DNA of 46,811 bases. Origin: Merismopedia glauca CCAP 1448/3. Its GTDB lineage: Bacteria; Cyanobacteriota; Cyanobacteriia; Cyanobacteriales; CCAP-1448. Where the stretch lies: the NCBI RefSeq assembly GCF_003003775.1, contig NZ_PVWJ01000026.1, forward strand, positions 1 to 46,811, in the 5' to 3' direction. Shown here one piece after another: positions 23,174-30,934 of this stretch (positions are counted from its first letter, which is position 1; every line of letters begins with the position of its first letter). The notes beneath the pieces were generated by a model that saw only the letters and a program-made list of their open reading frames with translations, had not been told where the DNA came from and made no database searches. A program made the position numbers and the translations under genes.

Positions 23174-24091
23174 CTAAAACATTTGCCGAATTTGTTGGAT
23201 TTTTTGAGTTCTATTAGGACTAAAAAGTGCGATCGCCAAACTCAATAATATTGATGGCATGGCTAACAAAAAACCTAAATATGTCCGCCATCTAGCCCAG
23301 GAAAAGATCGCTCGTGAAGTGGGATAAACGCGCCAAAATCGATTCACAGAACAGACCATTTCATCACCTAAAGCTGTGACTTCGTGCCACCAACCTGCTG
23401 GAATATAAAGGATTTCTCCTCTATTTAAAGTAACTTCATATTTATAATTTAAGGCTTTTTTAAAATTGGGAAAATCTCGAAAATTAGGGTTTTCTGGATA
23501 GGCTTGACTGAACCAAGAACGGGTTTTTAAACCATTTTTTAAGTGCCGCCAAATGGGGAAAGGATATAAGTTATTTAGCTGATTTGGTGGAAATAAAACT
23601 ATTTTTTTCGAGCCGTGCAATTGCATCAAAGTCCCATCTAGCGTATCGTAGTGCAAAGATTCCATATGTCCGCCAGGGCCAATCCAAATATTGAAATCGC
23701 TGACAGGATGTTTTAAACTTAAGCGATCGCCAATATTTGCTAAATAATCTAAATTTCCTAAAGGTGTGTGTTTCAGAGAACATTTAGCTAGATAAATGTC
23801 TTCTTCATGGGCTTGATGACTTTTTAAGAGTTCCGCATATTCATTAAATGGTAACAGTTTAGTAGTCACTCCACTGCCAATACTTTCCCAATTTCGCTTA
23901 TCATGTTGGTATCTGTCTTTACCATAAAAACGCAGGAGAAATTCTTGGTTTCCCAACTGTTGAACTAAATAGTTTAAATCCCAGTCATATCCTGTCAGTA
24001 ATCCTGGAATTACAACAGGTTTACCTTGCTTTTTAAATCGGTTAAATATTTCTGGGTTGATAGATAATGTGTTGAGTATATCTATTTCCAT
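23174..24091 (-). CDS. JmjC/Cupin_8-type 2-oxoglutarate Fe(II) dioxygenase with C-terminal TM
   Basis: A 305-residue protein with the FIH-like cupin fold: the GKPVVIPG N-terminal motif (23-30), the iron-binding HYD (H147, D149), the strand pair GTLMQLHGSKKIVLFPP, and the distal His236 in LYIPAGWWHEV. It should hydroxylate an unknown protein or small molecule using O2 and 2-oxoglutarate. Uncommonly, the C-terminus has a hydrophobic segment (FLLAMPSILLSLAIALF, about 275-291), suggesting membrane anchoring. It stands alone, convergent with the MFS transporter. Confidence 0.85.
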   Translation of the reverse strand: MEIDILNTLSINPEIFNRFKKQGKPVVIPGLLTGYDWDLNYLVQQLGNQEFLLRFYGKDRYQHDKRNWESIGSGVTTKLLPFNEYAELLKSHQAHEEDIYLAKCSLKHTPLGNLDYLANIGDRLSLKHPVSDFNIWIGPGGHMESLHYDTLDGTLMQLHGSKKIVLFPPNQLNNLYPFPIWRHLKNGLKTRSWFSQAYPENPNFRDFPNFKKALNYKYEVTLNRGEILYIPAGWWHEVTALGDEMVCSVNRFWRVYPTSRAIFSWARWRTYLGFLLAMPSILLSLAIALFSPNRTQKIQQIRQMF

Positions 24092-24203
24092 CGCTAACTC
24101 TCAGATTTATTGGCGCTAAATTATTAAAATTTGAGAATCAAGACCGAAAAATCAGTTTTTTGTCTTATTATTTAATAGCTGTTTTTTGAAGAAGCAGAGC
24201 AGA

Positions 24204-24614
24204 ATGTCATCAACCTTATATGATACTGATTATAACCAATGGTTTGAACAGACGGCGCAACAATTACGAGAAGGTAGATTGAATGATGTAGATTGGGAGA
24301 ATTTAATTGAAGAGATAGAGGACATGGGGAAAAGTCAAAGATGAGCTTTAGAAAGTCTTTTAACCCGTCTTTTAGCACATCTTCTCAAGTTGTCTTATTG
24401 GGAGTCGGAAAAAGATAGATCTGGTAACCATTGGGCTGCTGAAATTGTCAATTTTCGCTATCAGATTAACAAGCGGTTGCAAGAATCTCCGAGTCTCAAT
24501 CCAGCGATGGAATCAATGTATGCTGAGGTTTTTCCAGTAGCTTTGAAATCGGTATCTAAACTGTTTTTAATTCCGTCTGATGCTCATATTTCTCTGGCTC
24601 AAGCTTTGGATTAG
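24204..24614 (+). pseudogene. DUF29 family gene with an in-frame TGA
   Basis: The frame starting at the ATG at 24204 reads as a full-length DUF29 protein (MSSTLYDTDYNQWFEQTAQQ at the start, DVDWENLIEEIEDMGKSQR, then LESLLTRLLAHLLKL and WAAEIVNFRYQI) except for TGA at codon 47 (24342-24344). Relatives have Arg at that place (SERRALES-type), so a single CGA-to-TGA change explains it. Everything after stays open and conserved to TAG at 24612. Either a recent nonsense mutation, a sequencing error, or readthrough. Function of DUF29 is unknown; some members accompany toxin-antitoxin or mobile regions. Confidence 0.85.
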
Positions 24615-24652
24615 GATTGGTTTCCTGAAAGTTCGCAGATAGATCGCCACAA

Positions 24653-26020
24653 CTAGAGTTTTTCACAAATTGGTAACCAAATTGTAAAACTTGTTCCAGT
24701 TTTAATTTCTGAGTCAGATTGAGGAGGACTATAGACCTCTATTTTACCCTGCATTTTTTCAATTAGTTCTTTAGCGATCGCCAATCCCAAACCCGTACCA
24801 GGAATGTCTGTATTCGCTTGTACCCCCCGATAACTGCGTTCAAACACTCTGTCTAAATCGGCTGAATTAATCCCATATCCGGTATCAGTAATTGTAATAT
24901 CTAAACACTCTGGCTTAGTGTTTTTCTTGATTTTCTTTTTACTTGCTGTTGACTGTAAAAATACTACCCCAGCCTTAACCCAAATATTACCCCCAGCAGG
25001 GGTATATTTAAGAGCGTTATCAATAATGTTGCTCAAAACTTCCCTTAAAGCTGGAATATTCACTTTTATTAAAGGTAAATTTTCAGGAATAGTTGCAAAA
25101 ACTTGCTGTTGCTTTTCTTGAGCTATAGCTGTCGCTGATACTATTAGCGGTTCGATGATACTAGCAACATGACAAGGCTCTGTAGTTAATTGTTGATTTT
25201 GGGGACTAGTTCCAGGTAAGAGTAGTAATGAAGATTTTTCGGCTTGATTTACCGGAATATTAACATCGATTGGCGTTTGACTCTCTAACATCAAAGGCTC
25301 TGTCTCAGTCAAATCCAAGCAAGCATCAACTTGCTCTAACAACTCCTGAAGGCGATCGCTTTGTTGAACTATTCCTGTGATAATTTCTTGGTTGGGATTT
25401 TCTGGTAATAAGCGTTTCAGCAGCAATTTCCCAAAAGTCCGAATCGCAGTTAAAGGACTGCGGATTTGGTGTAAAAGATTATCTAAAATATCTCTTTGCT
25501 GAGATTGTAGCTTTTGCTGTTGAGCTAGCTCTTGTTTCAACCAGTTTTCTTGTTGCTCCATCACACAGGCTATAGCTAGGGTTTGAGCGATACTTTCAAT
25601 TTGCTCTCTTTCTAGCTGATTCCAACTGCGATCTTGACGGGCTGTCACCAACAGCCCCATCACTAACCTATCATGAATTAAGGGTAAAAAAATCTCGTAG
25701 GGTGGCTTTAATATATCCTCTGGGACTAAGGATGTCTTTTTTTCAGGAGCTAATGGCTTAAAGCTCTCATAATTAACTATATCTACCTCTATATCACCAG
25801 ATATTTCAGTGTTACCTACTGCTGGTAAAATGGCTAAGCTCGATTTTTTAACCACATTTGCTAGATCGGGATAAACCAAGATCGGTACAAAATGATTTTT
25901 GACACCATCTGGGACTTTTTCAGTCAGGTACACCACGCTGTAAACAGCCCCCCAACTTTGTAGTAAGCCCAACTGAGAGCGACACAAACTCATTAATTCC
26001 GAACTAGCACTGATTGACAT
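24653..26020 (-). CDS. GAF-type sensor histidine kinase
   Basis: A 455-residue soluble kinase with an N-terminal GAF-like sensory domain (about residues 10-155), a short coiled coil, a HisKA dimerisation domain with the phospho-accepting His184 (LLHQIRSPLTAIR), a spacer of about 70 residues and a HATPase_c domain. N box is NIIDNALKYTP, G1 DTGYGI, F box VFERSYRG and G2 GTGLGLAIAKE, all intact. There is no TM segment, so it senses a cytosolic signal. Its response regulator is not in the window. A basic Lys-rich insert (SKKKIKKNTK) lies between the N and G1 boxes. Specific ortholog not assigned. Confidence 0.9.
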   Translation of the reverse strand: MSISASSELMSLCRSQLGLLQSWGAVYSVVYLTEKVPDGVKNHFVPILVYPDLANVVKKSSLAILPAVGNTEISGDIEVDIVNYESFKPLAPEKKTSLVPEDILKPPYEIFLPLIHDRLVMGLLVTARQDRSWNQLEREQIESIAQTLAIACVMEQQENWLKQELAQQQKLQSQQRDILDNLLHQIRSPLTAIRTFGKLLLKRLLPENPNQEIITGIVQQSDRLQELLEQVDACLDLTETEPLMLESQTPIDVNIPVNQAEKSSLLLLPGTSPQNQQLTTEPCHVASIIEPLIVSATAIAQEKQQQVFATIPENLPLIKVNIPALREVLSNIIDNALKYTPAGGNIWVKAGVVFLQSTASKKKIKKNTKPECLDITITDTGYGINSADLDRVFERSYRGVQANTDIPGTGLGLAIAKELIEKMQGKIEVYSPPQSDSEIKTGTSFTIWLPICEKL

Positions 26021-26254
26021 CCGATTCTAAATTGGTTCGATTGTTAAGAAACGATAAACAATGTTTATTTTTTTGTACAGTAGTTAATTGCTTGACTGGT
26101 AGCTATAAGGTTTACCTATATTGGAGTTGGGTAGTTGATCCCCAGGGGAATTTGCGTAATTCCACCTATTGAATTCTTGAACCCGAATCGATATACTGAC
26201 GACGGTTTTTGTAACTATCATTACAACTGTTGGCTTAAAGAGGAGGTAATGAGG

Positions 26255-26599
26255 TTGGCAAGGAGACGTAAGCGCAAGAGTCGCCGCCGCCAGGAAGGAC
26301 GCAGAATTTTGGAACATGTACCTCAATTCAGTATTGAAAGTGGAGAGGATAAACCTGTCACTGCTGCCAGGAAATTTATCCACTCTCATGGTATAATCCC
26401 TCCGGCATTACTGCTAGTCAAGCGTAACGAACACACCACAGACCGCTACTTTTGGGCAGAAAAAGGGCTGTTCGGAGCGCAGTACGTCGAAGAAAATCAT
26501 TTTCTGTTTCCCAGTTTGCGGGTGATGGATTCATCTTTAGTTAAGCCGATGGCTCAACCGATGACTCAATCAATGCCTCAAGCAGTAGGTGTTGGCTAA
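26255..26599 (+). CDS. DUF3155 family protein
   Basis: A cyanobacterial conserved protein of about 114 residues with a very basic start (ARRRKRKSRRRQEGRR) and a conserved core (EHVPQFSIESGEDKPVTAAR cut here, then TTDRYFWAEKGLFGAQYVEE and FLFPSLRV). The open frame begins 120 bases earlier, but the strong AGGAGGT sits only one base before an ATG (26249), too close, and seven bases before a TTG (26255). Starting at the TTG gives the family's usual MARRRKRK N-terminus. The C-terminal PMAQPMTQSMPQ repeat is not conserved. Nucleic-acid or ribosome binding is suggested by charge only. Confidence 0.85.
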   Translation: MARRRKRKSRRRQEGRRILEHVPQFSIESGEDKPVTAARKFIHSHGIIPPALLLVKRNEHTTDRYFWAEKGLFGAQYVEENHFLFPSLRVMDSSLVKPMAQPMTQSMPQAVGVG

Positions 26600-27017
26600 G
26601 TAACTAAAAATTGCAAATAGCCCAGCCAAATTGGTCAGATTTGCCCCGTTTAAACGCTGAAAGTCGAATTAGGCGGGTTGGTACTTGTTAGTTAACTGTG
26701 TCTTTACTATCAAGATATCTATCAACTTAGATATCTAGTAGTAGGAGTCTATAGTAAAACTGACAAGTACTATATTTTTGACCAACTACAGGGGAATAGT
26801 TGATTTGAGATTGGAGTATTTATATTACCAGCAAACGGTTAGTTATTGAAATGGTAAGTTAATTGAAGAATTAGAGTTAGCGATCGCATTGTCGCCTAGC
26901 AGCATGGCATATATCGGCTAGCAGAAACAGCACGGCTTATCAAAGCCAGGGCACTATAGGCAGTGCAGAGAGGTTTTTGGGCTAATTTTCCAGGGTGTCA
27001 GTAATTTAAGATTAGTC
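26600..27017. other. Spacer downstream of DUF3155 gene
   Basis: No gene seen between these convergent genes. There is a small inverted pair AGATATCT at 26713-26720 and 26729-26736 with an eight-base loop, which may help terminate the DUF3155 transcript. No tRNA or other RNA gene recognised. Confidence 0.5.
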
Positions 27018-27551
27018 TTAATTCACCGATCGCAACTGTAAAGATTGTTGCAAAATCCTCAATTCATCGCGATGACCAGTAACTGTAATAAGAGTTTGGG
27101 ACTTTTCCGCAGTACTAGCTAACTTTTCCACCTTAAGCGAGACGTACTCTATACGTCCAGCGCGACTCCAATAAAAAATAGCAGCTAGGGGAGCGAGTAA
27201 AATCAACAGTAAAAACCTATTTCCGACTGGGGGATAGAGAAAACCTAGAATTAATCCCAAACAAACTAAACCACAAGCCGCTAAGGTGGTCAAGAAGATG
27301 GCTAAAAACCAACTAGGACGTACAAAACCTTTAAACGTCACTAGCTGGCTACTAGGGTCGACAGTATCTAAACCATAGGCTCTGGTGAGAAAATATTGCT
27401 CCAACTCTGGTAGAAGCAAATCTTCAGAGCGTTCGGCGATTAATTGTAGTTGAGTCGAGCGTTCTTTGACAGAAGCACGGATAAAGAAGACTAAGCCTAT
27501 TGCCGATAATATAGTTAATAGGAAAGTCGAAGATAAAACAGTAGTGTCCAC
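27018..27551 (-). CDS. CCB2/CCB4-like cofactor assembly protein for cytochrome b6
   Basis: A 177-residue membrane protein of the DUF2930 / cofactor assembly of complex C subunit B family, which in chloroplasts helps attach heme ci to cytochrome b6 on the stromal side. Features: an N-terminal TM (STFLLTILSAIGLVFFIRASVKER, about residues 7-30), two adjacent TM helices (about 80-105 and 110-128), the conserved VTFKGFVRPSWFLAIFLT and YPPVGNRFLLLI between, and a soluble end with ITVTGHRDEL. Length agrees with cyanobacterial homologues. CCB2 and CCB4 cannot be distinguished from this sequence. Confidence 0.85.
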   Translation of the reverse strand: MDTTVLSSTFLLTILSAIGLVFFIRASVKERSTQLQLIAERSEDLLLPELEQYFLTRAYGLDTVDPSSQLVTFKGFVRPSWFLAIFLTTLAACGLVCLGLILGFLYPPVGNRFLLLILLAPLAAIFYWSRAGRIEYVSLKVEKLASTAEKSQTLITVTGHRDELRILQQSLQLRSVN

Positions 27552-27688
27552 AGTATTAGTTTGAGTTGCGATCGCTGCTGACTTAAAGCCAACGTATCTA
27601 ACTTAACCTTTAATCTGGGCTTTGTGAAATCTTCTAACTTCTGACTTCTCTAAAGACCTGTAGGCTCAACGAGCGCGTCTCTATAGAT

Positions 27689-28054
27689 TTAAACTTCAGG
27701 ATTTTGATGCCTCCAACGACCACTCAGATATTTTTCCCAAAAATTACTAAGCTCTTGAGCTTGTGCTTGAAAACGTGGTTCAATTTGGTACATCCTTCTA
27801 GGACGACCCCTACCCTCTACCTTTTTCCAGTAACCTGTAATTGTGCCCGTTTCTTCCAGGAACTTCAGCGCACCATACAGAACCGTATCAGAAAGACGGT
27901 ATGCCGGTAGATCTCGCTCTAACAGGGCAATTAATTCTGTCCCATAGGATTCTCCTTTGAGTAAAATCGACAGTACATAACACACTGCCAATTCTTTGTT
28001 CAAATAGAAAGGAGGAGGGTTATCAAAGAACCGATAGATATCCTCAAATTTCAT
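27689..28054 (-). CDS. PadR family transcriptional regulator (Pex-like)
   Basis: A winged-helix DNA-binding protein of 121 residues: helices around LNKELAVCYVLSILL and SYGTELIALLE, recognition region YRLSDTVLYGALKFLEETG, and wing GRGRPRRMYQIEP. The frame extends four codons further to 28066, but MKFEDIYRFF is the conserved beginning in cyanobacterial relatives. It resembles the group that includes Pex, a repressor of kaiA in Synechococcus; the assignment as Pex is tentative. It lacks the C-terminal dimerisation helix length of classical PadR. It is transcribed toward the CCB gene with a 137-bp gap and is divergent from DUF3611. Confidence 0.85.
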   Translation of the reverse strand: MKFEDIYRFFDNPPPFYLNKELAVCYVLSILLKGESYGTELIALLERDLPAYRLSDTVLYGALKFLEETGTITGYWKKVEGRGRPRRMYQIEPRFQAQAQELSNFWEKYLSGRWRHQNPEV

Positions 28055-28265
28055 TAAAATTACCATTTGATAGCTATTATTTACTTATTTTGCCCTGAGA
28101 TTATATTTTCGATACAAGATTTTCAAAAAAGTAGCCTTTTATATAATTTTGTCAAAATATAGTAGTTTTCATGTCCATGAAGTACAAAGTCTCAGGAATT
28201 TCCCACCCAAAACTCAACACTATACAGACGCTAAATTTGGCCTCTCAACACTGACTCGTATTACA

Positions 28266-28285
28266 CTCAACTGAGAACTGCTATA
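28266..28285. repeat. Dispersed 20-bp motif, copy 2
   Basis: CTCAACTGAGAACTGCTATA differs from 12407-12426 at one base. It lies 44 bases before the DUF3611 start, in promoter distance. Confidence 0.45.
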
Positions 28286-28328
28286 TCTATATCTCTCTTC
28301 ACCAATTATCTGGATTATTCCGAATTCT

Positions 28329-28916
28329 ATGGCTGAAAATTTTGAAAGTAACCAAGTTCCTGCCGCTTTAAGGCAAATTGCGGCGACGATGCGTCTAACT
28401 GGCTGGGTGACATTTTGGATACAGTTAGTCTTAGCCGTTGTTTCTAGCTTAATTTTTGTATTTGCGCTGGTCTTATCTGGTGCTGCTGGTCAAGGAAATG
28501 CTCAAGTTAACAATCCAGGTACTGGAGGGGGCGCTTTTTTTGCTGTTTGTGGTTTGATAGCACTTTACTTTAGCGTTTATCAATCTTTCCGTTATACCCG
28601 CTTAGCTAGACAATTAAAAGAGCCAGATCCCAACCTGCGCCCTAAAAAAGCAGATACTATTAAGCTATTGCGATTTGGTTTAATTGTTAGTTTTGTAGGA
28701 ATGTCGTTAGCAGTACTAGGTGCTGAAGCCATTACAGGAACTTTGCTAGGAAAATCATTAGCTCAACCCCAATCCCTGTATAACCCCGCATTTAACCTCA
28801 GAGAACTCATTCAACCTTTAGATATTTTTGTGGTTTTAGCGAATACTCATACCATAGCGGCTCATTTTGTTGGGATTGGGGGAGGATTATGGTTGTTAAA
28901 CCGTCTCAATCGTTAG
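28329..28916 (+). CDS. DUF3611 family membrane protein
   Basis: A 195-residue protein with four predicted TM segments (about residues 25-52, 68-88, 112-135 and 165-190). The cyanobacterial/chloroplast DUF3611 pattern is evident: an N-terminal AALRQIAATMRLTGWVTFW, KEPDPNLRPKKADTIKLLRFG in the loop, and ANTHTIAAHFVGIGGGLWLL at the C-terminus. Function is unknown. It is divergent from the PadR gene, which may regulate it. Confidence 0.88.
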   Translation: MAENFESNQVPAALRQIAATMRLTGWVTFWIQLVLAVVSSLIFVFALVLSGAAGQGNAQVNNPGTGGGAFFAVCGLIALYFSVYQSFRYTRLARQLKEPDPNLRPKKADTIKLLRFGLIVSFVGMSLAVLGAEAITGTLLGKSLAQPQSLYNPAFNLRELIQPLDIFVVLANTHTIAAHFVGIGGGLWLLNRLNR

Positions 28917-28917
28917 A

Positions 28918-29040
28918 AAGTACAGCCACTCTCGTATCGGTACAAGACACCAAGGTGAAGTGACAACTCTCACCGTTAAGTCGGAGTACCTGAAGACTAA
29001 GGCGCTAAAGGATGCGGCGGCTTTCTTTTTTAACCGCCAA
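28918..29040 (+). other. Possible mobile-element remnant with hairpin
   Basis: Downstream of DUF3611 a start-less frame reads protein-like (RIGTRHQGEVTTLTVKSEYL, then ALKDAAAFFF) and ends in GGCGG...CCGCC, a hairpin with a pyrimidine-rich loop. The wording looks like the 3' end of an insertion-sequence unit that I have seen repeated in cyanobacteria, but I cannot name it. The hairpin may act as a terminator for DUF3611. Confidence 0.3.
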
Positions 29041-29044
29041 AATA

Positions 29045-29878
29045 CTACTCCACATCCTTAATCTGAGTTTTGCGCTCCACAATCTCCTTCAAAACTAGAG
29101 TAACTAAAGCCAAACCTGCTAAAACTACCGCCGCCGCAAAAGCCGCTTGACTTTGATACTGTTTATAAGCTGCTTCTACATATAGAGGTAAAGTTTGAGT
29201 TTTGCCAATAATATTGCCAGAAACTACCGAAACTGCCCCAAATTCTCCCATAACTCTAGCATTAGTTAAGATTAATCCGTAAAGTAAACCCCACCGAATA
29301 TTAGGTAAAGTCACCCGCCAAAAAATTTGCCAGTCATTTGCGCCCAAAGTTTTAGCAGCTTCCTCTTGATCTGTACCAGTTTCTTCTAACACTGGGATCA
29401 CTTCTCTAGCGACAAATGGCATAGTAATAAAAGCACTAGCAAATACCATCGCTGGAAGGGCAAAAACCACCTTCAAGTTAGCACTTTCTAGCAAGCCTCC
29501 AAACCATCCAATTCGCCCATATAACAGCACAATCATCAATCCAGTAACTACTGGAGAAACAGCAAAAGGAATATCTAAAATACTAATTAATAAGGTTCTT
29601 CCTCTAAATTGATTTCTAGCAATTACCCAAGCCGCACATAATCCAAAAACAGTATTTATAGGAACCACAATTAAGGCAATTATGACTGTTAATTGAGCAG
29701 CTTTTAGAAAAGCTGACGTACTTAGGGTTTGGAAAAAAGGTAGGACTCCAAATTTGAAAGCTTGGACAAAAACATTGAAGGCTGGAATAAATAAAATTAG
29801 CAGTAGATAAGCAACCGCGATACCAATTAATATAGTTCTTACTACTAGAGGGTCTTCTGCACTTTTCTTAGTTACCAT
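29045..29878 (-). CDS. cysW: Sulfate ABC transporter permease CysW
   Basis: A 277-residue inner-membrane permease with six TM helices, forming the sulfate/thiosulfate channel with CysT. The EAA loop that contacts the ATPase reads EEAAKTLGANDWQIFWRVTLP (cut here) near residues 175-195. GEFGAVSVVSGNI near the end of the domain is typical of CysW. The frame is open for 12 more codons, but the ATG at 29878 has GGGGT upstream at suitable spacing and gives an 11-bp overlap with cysT, as usual in such operons. No cysA follows: the next gene downstream is DUF3611 on the other strand. Confidence 0.93.
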   Translation of the reverse strand: MVTKKSAEDPLVVRTILIGIAVAYLLLILFIPAFNVFVQAFKFGVLPFFQTLSTSAFLKAAQLTVIIALIVVPINTVFGLCAAWVIARNQFRGRTLLISILDIPFAVSPVVTGLMIVLLYGRIGWFGGLLESANLKVVFALPAMVFASAFITMPFVAREVIPVLEETGTDQEEAAKTLGANDWQIFWRVTLPNIRWGLLYGLILTNARVMGEFGAVSVVSGNIIGKTQTLPLYVEAAYKQYQSQAAFAAAVVLAGLALVTLVLKEIVERKTQIKDVE

Positions 29879-30695
29879 ACTTTTTACCCCAAGCTTGTAA
29901 GAGATTAATCGCAATTAAAATTAGCAGGGAAATTCCTAGTAAAATTGTCCCAATGACAGTGGCTCCTTCATAGTCATATTGCTCTAGTCTTTGAATAATT
30001 AATACTGAAGCAATCAAGTCTTTAAAAGGTATATTAGAAGCCACGATCGCAATGGAACCATATTCTCCTACAGCACGAGAAAATCCTAAAGCTACCCCTG
30101 TTAAAATAGCTGGAACTAATGGGGGTAAAATAACGCGCCAAAATGTCTGTAATTTAGATGCTCCTAAACTCCAAGAAGCTTCTTCTAAATCGTGTTCCAT
30201 TTCCTGTAATACTGGTTGCAATGTCCTGACTACAAATGGCAAAGTAATAAATAACATTGCTATAGCTACTCCCCATCTAGTGAAAGCAATCTTAATGCCA
30301 AATGGCGCAAAAAACTGACCGATCCAACCATTTTTACTGTAGACAGTGGCGAGGGTTAAACCAGCAACAGAAGTTGGTAAAGCAAACGGTAAATCTATAG
30401 CTGCGTCAATAAAACGCTTAGCGGGAAAATCGTAACGAACTAGTACCCAAGCAATTAAAATCCCAAAGACACCATTGATTAAAGCAGTTACTAAAGCGGT
30501 GACAAACGTAACTTCATAAGCTGAAAGTGCGATCGCACTAGTTGCAATTTTCCAAAACTCGGCGGGACTTTTGGTACTAGCTTTGGCTAACAATGCAGCT
30601 ACCGGAAAGATTAACATGATAGTTAAATATCCGATAGTAATCCGCCAAGGTAAAGTAAATTTAAGCTTGCGTTCTGACTGACGGGTTAATTCCAT
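29868..30695 (-). CDS. cysT: Sulfate ABC transporter permease CysT
   Basis: A 275-residue permease with six TM helices. Visible CysT features are DLPFALPTSVAGLTLA in the core, the EAA loop (EEASWSLGASKLQTFWRVILPP region, about residues 170-190) and GEYGSIAIVASNIPFKD. It pairs with CysW to form the sulfate path in the cytoplasmic membrane. Overlaps cysW by 11 bp. The upstream spacer to sbpA (239 bp) contains two tandem palindromic repeat units, which may lower read-through from sbpA. Confidence 0.94.
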   Translation of the reverse strand: MELTRQSERKLKFTLPWRITIGYLTIMLIFPVAALLAKASTKSPAEFWKIATSAIALSAYEVTFVTALVTALINGVFGILIAWVLVRYDFPAKRFIDAAIDLPFALPTSVAGLTLATVYSKNGWIGQFFAPFGIKIAFTRWGVAIAMLFITLPFVVRTLQPVLQEMEHDLEEASWSLGASKLQTFWRVILPPLVPAILTGVALGFSRAVGEYGSIAIVASNIPFKDLIASVLIIQRLEQYDYEGATVIGTILLGISLLILIAINLLQAWGKKYGN

Positions 30696-30787
30696 AAATT
30701 ATCTATTTTCTAACTGCTCATCCAACTTTTTATAAGTATCTAAACAGAATTAATTACATAGCTATATCTTCGTCTGAATTTGCGCTG

Positions 30788-30902
30788 AAGAGGGCGGGTT
30801 TTGTTTGATATCGATCACTTTGAATGAATTCGATCTCAAGAGGGCGGGTTTTGTTTGATATTCATCGCTTTGAATGAATTGGCTTGCTAAACCCGTCCCT
30901 AC
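30788..30902. repeat. Two tandem GGGCGGGTTT repeat units between sbpA and cysT
   Basis: A 43-bp unit (beginning AAGAGGGCGGGTTTTG, with TGTTTGATAT and CTTTGAATGAATT) occurs at 30788-30830 and again at 30838-30880 with a few changes. It is followed by GCTAAACCCGTCCCTAC, which pairs with the unit starts. Same family as 15105-15167. It lies within the sulfate operon spacer. Confidence 0.7.
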
Positions 30903-30934
30903 AAACCCATCCCTAGAAAACTTACCCATAAAAC

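Noticed and set aside
24172-24378. 68-codon minus-strand frame over the DUF29 start
   Set aside because: Antisense shadow; the plus strand gives clear DUF29 sequence apart from one TGA.
26600-27017. tRNA or regulatory RNA gene
   Set aside because: No cloverleaf, no TTCGAATC-like arm and no conserved structure beyond one short inverted repeat.
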